This document shows, in pieces, positions 1 to 4,713 of a stretch of DNA of 7,979 bases (positions are counted from its first letter, which is position 1; every line of letters starts with the position of its first letter). The DNA comes from JBDGRJ01 sp042218065 (GTDB lineage: Bacteria > Patescibacteriota > Patescibacteriia > Magasanikbacterales > UBA922), in NCBI GenBank assembly GCA_042218065.1, contig JBDGRL010000055.1:1-7979 (forward strand). The letters are read 5' to 3'. Under the pieces are notes generated by a model. That model was not told the origin of the DNA, did no database searches, and saw nothing but the letters and a program-made list of their open reading frames with translations. The position numbers and the translations under genes are program-made.

Positions 1-32
1 GCGGCTGCTCCGATAATAATTAAATCTCTCAT
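1..32 (-). CDS. Start of a Rossmann-type FAD/NAD(P)-binding oxidoreductase (thioredoxin-reductase-like), truncated by the window edge
   Basis: On the minus strand an ATG at 32-30 opens a frame that runs off the window and reads MRDLIIIGAA. A hydrophobic beta strand followed directly by Gly-Ala-Ala is the usual start of a dinucleotide-binding fold (betaxGxGxxG/A). It most resembles the N-terminus of thioredoxin reductases and related pyridine nucleotide-disulfide oxidoreductases. It lies 11 bp after the rpe stop codon, on the same strand, so it is probably the third gene of the rpiB-rpe operon. No Shine-Dalgarno sequence is visible before it. Only ten complete codons can be seen, so the family is a guess from the N-terminal motif. 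Other FAD- or NAD-dependent enzymes fit equally well. Confidence 0.55.
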   Translation of the reverse strand, partial: MRDLIIIGAA

Positions 33-43
33 GAAGGATAAAT

Positions 44-697
44 TTAACCAGCAAGTTTTGTTATTAAGTTACGCATTTCTTCAATATTTTCTTTAGGTTC
101 TTTTTTATTTCCAAATACTGCGCTTCCGGGACAGACTGCATCTACCCCGGTCGGTACTATTTTTTCTAAAGTCTTTTTATTTACTGAGCCGTCTATTTGA
201 GTAAAGCAATCAGGATACTTGTCTGTAAAATTATTAATTTTATCTAATACTTCAGGAATCAGTTCTTGTCCTTGAAACCCCGGTTCGACTCCCATAAACA
301 TGACATCTTCTAGATCTTCTTCAAATTGATCTACTACCTCAATATTTGTATCAGGGTTTAATACCAGGCCTGCATGCCAACTATGCTCGTGAATTTTAGC
401 TATAGTTCTTTCTATATTTGCATTACTTTCATAATGAAATAATATTCTTTTCACTTGAGGTACGGGAACCCATCTTTCTATCTTTTTTTCAGGATTTTCA
501 ACCATGAGATGCAGTTCAATGTCGGTTTGAACATTTTCTTTGACTACATTTGGATCAGCCCAGGTTTCATTCGGTACAAATTCTCCATCTGCTATATCCA
601 ACTGAATCATATCTATGTACTCTTGGCTAGCCCTAATTTGTTTTAAAAATTTCTCTCTTGTGTCTACCAACAGAGAGGGGATTATTTGAACTGACAT
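44..697 (-). CDS. rpe: Ribulose-phosphate 3-epimerase
   Basis: This 217-aa protein has the usual length for the family. Rpe interconverts D-ribulose 5-phosphate and D-xylulose 5-phosphate in the cytosol, in a (beta/alpha)8 barrel with a bound divalent metal. Visible signatures are IIPSLL (5-10), LDIADGEFVPN (33-43), HLMVENP (63-69), GLVLNPDT (110-117), GVEPGFQGQ (136-144), QIDGSVN (167-173) and CPGSAVFG (189-196). The two catalytic/metal aspartates (D34, D169) and one metal histidine (H63) are present. The first histidine of the usual HxDxMDG motif is glutamine (Q32), and the phosphate-side NPGF motif reads EPGF. The ATG is one base beyond the rpiB stop (TAA-C-ATG) with no Shine-Dalgarno sequence, so translation is probably coupled to rpiB. 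Family assignment is firm; the effect of Q32 is unknown. Confidence 0.93.
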   Translation of the reverse strand: MSVQIIPSLLVDTREKFLKQIRASQEYIDMIQLDIADGEFVPNETWADPNVVKENVQTDIELHLMVENPEKKIERWVPVPQVKRILFHYESNANIERTIAKIHEHSWHAGLVLNPDTNIEVVDQFEEDLEDVMFMGVEPGFQGQELIPEVLDKINNFTDKYPDCFTQIDGSVNKKTLEKIVPTGVDAVCPGSAVFGNKKEPKENIEEMRNLITKLAG

Positions 698-698
698 G

Positions 699-1145
699 TT
701 ATTGTTGTTCGAAATTTTTTATTTTATTAATCCTTCTTTTGTGTCTTTTTGCACCAGTAAAATCAGTATTCAGCCAAGTATCTACTATATTTGTGGCTTC
801 TTTTTCTTCTAATTTGCGAGCGGGTAGACAAAGTACGTTAGTACTATCATCTTCTCGCATAGTTTTTGCCATCCATTCATCTGTTGCGGTCCCAGCTCTG
901 ACGCCTTCTACTTTATTGGCGGCGATGCAGACACCTATTCCATTTCCGCAGAGTAAGATTCCTAAGCCATTGTTTGCTTTTACTTTTTGAGCTAATGGTA
1001 GTGCGTAGTCAGGATAATCATCAGACTTGTCATATATTTCGGGACCCACATCTTCTATATTATACTCAGTTTCGGATAAATGTTCTTTTAGCTTTTGCTT
1101 AAGCTCAAATCCTGCATGATCAGAGCCGATAAAAATCTTTTTCAT
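699..1145 (-). CDS. rpiB: Ribose-5-phosphate isomerase B (RpiB/LacAB family)
   Basis: This 148-aa protein matches RpiB, which interconverts ribose 5-phosphate and ribulose 5-phosphate and supplies pentose for nucleotides. Family motifs are GSDHAGFELK (7-16), DYPDYA (43-48), GILLCGNGIG (62-71, with C66 in the catalytic-base position of the E. coli enzyme), IAANK (74-78), TNVLCLPAR (102-110) and a basic RHKRR (134-138) in the phosphate-binding C-terminal region. Two positions are unusual. The histidine that opens the sugar ring in E. coli RpiB (HNDTNVL) is aspartate here (DDSTNVL, D99), and the CGTG of most members is CGNG. It is the first gene of the minus-strand operon, with a promoter about 22 bp upstream giving a leader of about 15 nt. 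There is no Shine-Dalgarno sequence before the ATG. Confidence 0.92.
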   Translation of the reverse strand: MKKIFIGSDHAGFELKQKLKEHLSETEYNIEDVGPEIYDKSDDYPDYALPLAQKVKANNGLGILLCGNGIGVCIAANKVEGVRAGTATDEWMAKTMREDDSTNVLCLPARKLEEKEATNIVDTWLNTDFTGAKRHKRRINKIKNFEQQ

Positions 1146-1166
1146 TGAATATTGTTACTTAATTTT

Positions 1167-1195
1167 AGTATACATTTATATCAGTTTATTAACAA
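1167..1195 (-). promoter_or_regulatory. Sigma70-type promoter of the rpiB-rpe operon
   Basis: On the minus strand TTGTTA (1195-1190) and TATACT (1172-1167) are separated by 17 bp, with AT-rich flanks. Transcription would start near 1160, giving a 5' leader of only about 15 nt before the rpiB ATG. The call rests on near-consensus hexamers, ideal spacing and position. Confidence 0.7.
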
Positions 1196-1255
1196 ATTAG
1201 GAATGAAAACTGTACATTTTTTAAACGAAATATTTTATAGCTTTAGTACAAATTC

Positions 1256-1288
1256 TTGCATTTTGTTCTAAAAAATGTTATATATAAT
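1256..1288 (+). promoter_or_regulatory. Probable promoter of the 471-aa acidic protein gene
   Basis: TTGCAT (1256-1261) lies 17 bp before TATATA (1279-1284), which is preceded by an extended -10 TGT (1276-1278). An overlapping perfect TATAAT at 1283-1288 is an alternative -10, but its -35 partner would be weak. The transcript would start near 1291-1295, about 45 nt before the GTG start. This promoter is back to back with the rpiB promoter; the rest of the 190-bp spacer (1146-1335) shows no gene. Confidence 0.6.
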
Positions 1289-1325
1289 ATGCTCTCTAAA
1301 TTCGGCATCAAGTTACTCTAAGCGT

Positions 1326-1332
1326 GGAGGAG
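1326..1332 (+). promoter_or_regulatory. Shine-Dalgarno sequence that decides the start of the 471-aa gene
   Basis: GGAGGAG lies just before a GTG at 1336. With GGAGG (1326-1330) as the core, the spacing is 5 nt. This favours GTG 1336 over the in-frame GTG at 1324, which would put the ribosome-binding site inside the gene and has none upstream. Confidence 0.8.
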
Positions 1333-1335
1333 CCC

Positions 1336-2751
1336 GTGGCAACTACAATCAAGAGAAGCTATCACAGTCTGTCAGAGCTACACGAGAAGGGGATTGAGCC
1401 AGACGAAGACTTGGAGATAGCACTAACCGGAGACAGCAGCCACAATAGTATGAATGGCCAGACAGAAAACCTGAAAATGATATGGGATATCGCTGCAGCT
1501 GCAGGAGTAGAAGGTAAGCTGAAAGCAACAGATCAGAAAGGTGTTCAAGGTGAAGGACATAAGAGAGGTTTTGAAGAAATTAAAATCATAAAACCTTCGG
1601 ATGAAAGCCGCACAGTAACCGTTGAGGTACAATCCGGGGGCTCGGATACTTGTGCTAGATACCCTCTTGTGCCTACGGAGAAATTTCGGGATGAAGAAGG
1701 TAATCCCGAAATTCACAAATTCTACGAGGAGTTAAAAGAAGGAAAGCAAAGATGTCTGGGAACTCAAGAAGAGAAGACTGAACAGAGTGTCCCTGATTTT
1801 TCGGATGAAGCGATTGCTGAATTGGTTAACCAAACACTAGTTGAGGCAGATGGAGAAATTCAGGAAGTTCTGCTGAGTGTTGAGTGGGATGAAGAAGGAC
1901 GTCCTGTGTGCACTTGTTCAGATGACGAGTTTGTGTCAGAAATAAAAGAAATTTTGGGTGATTATATCTCGGAAATGGGAAGTGAAGAAGTAATATTTTA
2001 CGAAGAATTTTCCTCTTTTTTCTCTAAGCTAAGAGAAGAGGCTCCTGACAAGGTGCTAGATTTGTATCAGAGTACTGAGCCTGCTAGTTTAGAAGAAGAA
2101 AGAGCAGAGGATACTGAAACCGAAGCGGAAAAGGTAGAAATGGAAGAAGGAGTGACCGAAACATCCGACTATACAAATGAAGAAAATGAAGAGGAAATTC
2201 CGGAGTTTCCCTCGTCATTTCGAAGAAAACGTAGCCATGCTTTCAAGGATATTTTTGCTCAAATGGGAGTAGGTGAAGAGTTTAAAACAAGAGATGTGGA
2301 GCTCGACTCGGTATACCACTACGATGAATACAGTGATATAAGCTCAATTCTACATAAAGCTGCAAAAACAAAGGTTTTGGAGAACCGTAGTGTTGGTAGG
2401 GAAAATGAGTACTGGTTCATAGAAGAGTTTGTGCCCGAAGAGCTTTTAGATGCACGAAGGGATTATATGCTGGATAACTTTGAATCGGAAAAGATAGTGA
2501 TTGAATTAGGGGATCCTACTCAGTTTAACTCTTCAGAAGAAATATTGGAAGAAATGGGTAGAGTGGATGAAGAAATAAGCAGAGCTGACCGTATGACTGA
2601 GATCTACATCGAAATTTTGAGTAGGAGAAATGAAAGAATAGAAGAAAGAAGAAAGAGAACAAGGCAACTTCTTAAGAAAGCTAAGGAAACAGCGGAAGGT
2701 CTTGATGAAGATTTGGCTGAGGAGATAGAAGAACTAAGTGAAAACCTCTGA
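1336..2751 (+). CDS. Unrecognised acidic protein with a possible winged-helix segment and a C-terminal coiled coil
   Basis: I do not recognise this 471-aa protein as a known family. Residue numbers count from GTG 1336. It has no signal peptide or membrane segment, so it is probably cytosolic. A mixed N-terminal region (about 1-150) is followed by an acidic, mainly helical stretch and a Glu-rich low-complexity linker (about 252-290). A basic patch FRRKR (295-299) leads into a segment (about 303-365) that looks like a winged helix: a helix, FKTRDV, a serine-containing putative recognition helix (SDISSILHKAAKTK), then VLENRSVGRENEYWF like a two-strand wing. The C-terminus (about 401-471) is highly charged and helical, with a run of Arg/Glu typical of a coiled coil, perhaps for dimerisation. 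It is a single-gene unit with its own promoter, strong Shine-Dalgarno sequence and terminator. A DNA-binding or nucleoid/replication role is inference only. Confidence 0.85.
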   Translation: MATTIKRSYHSLSELHEKGIEPDEDLEIALTGDSSHNSMNGQTENLKMIWDIAAAAGVEGKLKATDQKGVQGEGHKRGFEEIKIIKPSDESRTVTVEVQSGGSDTCARYPLVPTEKFRDEEGNPEIHKFYEELKEGKQRCLGTQEEKTEQSVPDFSDEAIAELVNQTLVEADGEIQEVLLSVEWDEEGRPVCTCSDDEFVSEIKEILGDYISEMGSEEVIFYEEFSSFFSKLREEAPDKVLDLYQSTEPASLEEERAEDTETEAEKVEMEEGVTETSDYTNEENEEEIPEFPSSFRRKRSHAFKDIFAQMGVGEEFKTRDVELDSVYHYDEYSDISSILHKAAKTKVLENRSVGRENEYWFIEEFVPEELLDARRDYMLDNFESEKIVIELGDPTQFNSSEEILEEMGRVDEEISRADRMTEIYIEILSRRNERIEERRKRTRQLLKKAKETAEGLDEDLAEEIEELSENL

Positions 2752-2775
2752 TGTTTTTTGTAGGGAGGAAATCAT

Positions 2776-2810
2776 ACCCGACACTTTTTGTGTCGGGTTT
2801 TCTTATTTTA
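2776..2810 (+). terminator. Intrinsic terminator after the 471-aa gene
   Basis: CCCGACAC (2777-2784) and GTGTCGGG (2790-2797) pair perfectly around a TTTTT loop. A flanking A2776-T2798 pair extends the stem to 9 bp, and a T-rich tract (TTTTCTTATTTTA) follows. It lies 24 bp after the TGA stop, which supports UGA being a true stop in this organism. Confidence 0.92.
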
Positions 2811-2858
2811 TTAAAAAACAATTTTTACTAACTTTTAATAAAGTTCACATTTTACACT

Positions 2859-2886
2859 TTGAGAAGTATGTTTAATTGGGTATAAT
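2859..2886 (+). promoter_or_regulatory. Sigma70-type promoter of tdk
   Basis: TTGAGA (2859-2864) lies 16 bp before a perfect TATAAT (2881-2886). The start site would be near 2893, leaving a leader of about 32 nt before the tdk ATG. GGG precedes the -10, as it also does in the promoter at 7734-7762. Confidence 0.8.
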
Positions 2887-2924
2887 TCAATGAGAGTTTC
2901 GTACCTTCTAACTTCGGAGGAGAA

Positions 2925-3512
2925 ATGCATCGACCTACCCAAGATCAAAAAGTTGCTGATATCGAAGTCATTTGCGGTCCTATGTTCTCTGGGAAAACTG
3001 AGGAGTTGGTTTCAAGACTAGAAAGACTTATGTACGCTGATTTGAATTTTCTTTCTTTTTGTCACGAAGATGACAGTAGATACGACAAAGAGGAGATTGT
3101 ATCTCATAATGGTAAATCCATCGATACTACACCGGTGGAAGATGTTAAAGAGATTGAATCTGCAGTGAAAAAGTTTCAACAGGAAAATGATGAACTGGTA
3201 GCCGTTGGTATTGATGAGTTTCAGTTTTTCGGAGAAGAGATTGTTGATCTTGCTGTCAGATTGTTTGAGAATGAAAGAGTTCGAGTGATTCTAGCTGGTC
3301 TCGATAGAGATTATAAAAATGATGCTTTTCCTGGAGTACCTCAGTTGCTTCGTCAGGCGCACTATGTTCACAAATTGCAAGCAGTTTGTCAAAAGTGTGG
3401 TTGTAACGCTTCGTATAGTCAGCGATTGTCGGGTGAGACTGATCAGATAATTCCCGGGGATGAAGAGAAATACGAAGCACGATGTTATGAACACTTTTCT
3501 CCTTCGGAATAA
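2925..3512 (+). CDS. tdk: Thymidine kinase (type II, zinc-containing)
   Basis: This 195-aa protein has the typical length of a bacterial thymidine kinase, which phosphorylates thymidine to dTMP with ATP in the cytosolic salvage pathway. It shows a P-loop GPMFSGKT (18-25), a substrate-region DDSRYDKEEIVSHNG (49-63), the Walker B/catalytic segment GIDEFQFF (95-102, with E98 in the catalytic position), GLDRDYKNDAFPGVPQLL (125-142) and a zinc site formed by C155, C158, C187 and H190. The start is an ATG with a strong GGAGGAG Shine-Dalgarno sequence at 2916-2922. The gene has its own promoter and hairpins downstream, so it seems monocistronic. Thymidine salvage fits an organism with limited nucleotide synthesis. 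Confidence 0.95.
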   Translation: MHRPTQDQKVADIEVICGPMFSGKTEELVSRLERLMYADLNFLSFCHEDDSRYDKEEIVSHNGKSIDTTPVEDVKEIESAVKKFQQENDELVAVGIDEFQFFGEEIVDLAVRLFENERVRVILAGLDRDYKNDAFPGVPQLLRQAHYVHKLQAVCQKCGCNASYSQRLSGETDQIIPGDEEKYEARCYEHFSPSE

Positions 3513-3520
3513 AAAGAGAT

Positions 3521-3560
3521 TGGTTGAAGTTTTTACTTCACCATTGTGTAGGATTTTTTT
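3521..3560 (+). terminator. Weak hairpin and T-run after tdk
   Basis: TGAAGT (3525-3530) and ACTTCA (3535-3540) pair around a TTTT loop. TGG/CCA extends the stem below a bulged T. A seven-T run (3554-3560) follows, but about 10 nt after the stem, so this is not a textbook terminator. It may simply stabilise the mRNA end. Confidence 0.4.
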
Positions 3561-3569
3561 ACTTTTGCA

Positions 3570-3602
3570 ACAGCTCTGCTGGGGGGAGGAGCTGTATTTT
3601 AA
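3570..3602 (+). terminator. Probable intrinsic terminator after tdk
   Basis: ACAGCTC (3570-3576) and GAGCTGT (3589-3595) form a 7-bp stem around a 12-nt G-rich loop containing six consecutive G, followed by ATTTTAATT. The tract runs directly into the -35 box of the next promoter. The U tract is interrupted, so efficiency is uncertain. Confidence 0.55.
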
Positions 3603-3631
3603 TTGACAAAGATACTAAGTTTAGTTAACAT
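3603..3631 (+). promoter_or_regulatory. Promoter of the T-box/PRTase-like/ileS operon
   Basis: A perfect TTGACA -35 (3603-3608) lies 17 bp before TAACAT (3626-3631, four of six consensus bases). Transcription would start near 3638, giving a leader of about 175 nt that contains the T-box element. Confidence 0.65.
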
Positions 3632-3637
3632 ACATGT

Positions 3638-3814
3638 ACAATCATAAAAGCATCTAACCCGCAATCAACGGAGAGCTGAAGAAAGAAACATTTCGGAGTA
3701 GACTCTTCCGGTGGTTCCGTAAACACCAAAATCAAGAAAAGCCATTATGTCGAGATGGTACCGCCTGCCGGGCTCTCGATATAGTGGTCTTTTATTATTT
3801 AATAAAGTCTATCC
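3638..3814 (+). promoter_or_regulatory. T-box riboswitch leader controlling the PRTase-like gene and ileS
   Basis: T-box leaders bind a cognate tRNA and read its aminoacylation state. The diagnostic core is complete. Helix A1 has CGAGA (3751-3755) pairing with TCTCG (3774-3778). The 7-nt bulge TGGTACC (3756-3762) follows, then helix A2 GCC/GGC (3763-3765 with 3771-3773) around a 5-nt loop. UGGU in the bulge would pair with a tRNA ending ACCA, as expected for tRNA-Ile with an A discriminator. ileS is in the same transcription unit, so isoleucine starvation is the likely signal. The region for stem I is only about 100 nt. A GAGAGC motif at 3671-3676 and an AGTA at 3697-3700 resemble stem I elements. 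Candidate Ile specifier codons are ATC at 3731-3733 and, less likely, 3664-3666. The specifier assignment is unsure. Confidence 0.8.
3741..3793 (+). promoter_or_regulatory. T-box antiterminator hairpin, extended into a terminator-like stem
   Basis: The A1 helix can be extended to 15 continuous pairs: GCCATTATGTCGAGA (3741-3755) with TCTCGATATAGTGGT (3774-3788), including three G-U or U-G wobbles. It is followed directly by CTTTTATTATTT. Upstream AAAA (3737-3740) can pair with TTTT (3790-3793). This is much longer than the short A1 helix of typical T-boxes and has the outline of an intrinsic terminator carrying the T-box bulge in its upper stem. Confidence 0.65.
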
Positions 3815-4687
3815 GTGAGAGGTCGTGAGTCAACAAGTGGTCGCAGAAAATCTGAAGAAAAGGAGGGTTTACAGCAAGATCCTGAAGAAGGGGATACAAG
3901 CGAGAGAAAGTATGAATTTTTTAGTGATAAAGAAAAGTACATTATAAAGAAGGGTTTAGAAACTCTTTCAGAGAAACTACAAGAGTTAAAAGAAAAAGAT
4001 GAACTTCCTACTCATTTTATACTTCTAGACACTTCAGCGCGAGTTTTTCAACCAGCTGTAAATGAACTAATTAGTAAGGTTTATGAAGACAGTCAGAAGA
4101 GAAAACCACCAAGATCTTTTTTGGTACCAGATGTTTCTGAGGATGAAAAACTTAACATTAAAGATAGAATAGAGGGAATAACTAAAAAAAACAGAACAGA
4201 AACAAATACCCCTAGAATTATGATGATCGATGATTATGTTGAATCAGGAAGTACAATGAAGAAGATGATTAAAGCAACAGAAGACATGGATATTGAAGCA
4301 GACTTTTTCTCCTTTTTTTATTCTACTTCTGATTCAGGAGGCCAAAAGAAAACTGTAGAAGAAGAGTTGGGTTCTAATTTTTTCTACGGCGCAACAGAGG
4401 ATACCCCGATTCCTGATTCAATTCAGAACTGGTCTGATACTATAGATCATCATACTAATTATGATTTTCATTATGGATTAGTTACGCCATTAGATGATAA
4501 TTCTAAGGACAGAGAGTACCATTCCAAAACTGACCTTACCGGAGTTGCTAAAGATAAACATGATCCTGATAAGTATGCAGAAAAAGTTGAAGAAGCGTCA
4601 CAGAATCTCATTAGAGGTATAAGAAAGGAATCAAAAAGAATAGGCAAAGAAGTAGCTGAAAAATTATCAGATGAGGGTGAGATTTAA
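3815..4687 (+). CDS. Phosphoribosyltransferase-fold protein of unknown role, upstream of ileS
   Basis: The 290-aa product has the core of a type I PRTase: a strand-helix FILLDTSARVFQP (68-80), then IMMIDDYVESGSTM (135-148), which matches the PRPP-binding signature (four hydrophobics, DD, loop, GST). FFSFFYSTSD (164-173) would be the next strand. The substrate 'hood' gives no clue to the base or ligand, so the reaction is unknown, and a regulatory or PRPP-sensing role is possible. A hydrophilic N-terminus (1-40) and a charged helical C-terminus (about 255-290) flank the domain. GTG 3815 is the only conventional start in frame (a stop lies at 3803-3805), but it has no Shine-Dalgarno sequence, so the N-terminus is uncertain. 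It is co-transcribed with ileS, 26 bp downstream, under the T-box leader. Confidence 0.8.
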   Translation: MRGRESTSGRRKSEEKEGLQQDPEEGDTSERKYEFFSDKEKYIIKKGLETLSEKLQELKEKDELPTHFILLDTSARVFQPAVNELISKVYEDSQKRKPPRSFLVPDVSEDEKLNIKDRIEGITKKNRTETNTPRIMMIDDYVESGSTMKKMIKATEDMDIEADFFSFFYSTSDSGGQKKTVEEELGSNFFYGATEDTPIPDSIQNWSDTIDHHTNYDFHYGLVTPLDDNSKDREYHSKTDLTGVAKDKHDPDKYAEKVEEASQNLIRGIRKESKRIGKEVAEKLSDEGEI

Positions 4688-4713
4688 TCATATATTTTAA
4701 TTTAAACAAAACT

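Noticed and set aside
658..990. Plus-strand reading frame with a hydrophobic N-terminus
   Set aside because: It lies antisense to rpiB and rpe, which have clear family motifs; it is a shadow frame with no ribosome-binding site.
1324..1335. Upstream GTG as the start of the 471-aa protein
   Set aside because: It would place the only good Shine-Dalgarno sequence (1326-1332) inside the gene; GTG 1336 has correct spacing from it.
1423..1716. Minus-strand reading frame inside the 471-aa gene
   Set aside because: Antisense shadow of a longer, better supported gene, with no promoter or ribosome-binding site.
2749..2751. Possible UGA recoding, as in some CPR lineages
   Set aside because: The TGA is followed within 25 bp by a strong intrinsic terminator and no in-frame coding continues, so UGA acts as a stop.
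2764..2770. GGAGGAA-like ribosome-binding site after the 471-aa gene
   Set aside because: No start codon follows at a suitable distance; the sequence runs into the terminator hairpin.
3631..3638. TACATGTA palindrome near the operon start site as an operator
   Set aside because: An 8-bp palindrome in AT-rich DNA is easily chance, and it does not recur at the other promoters.
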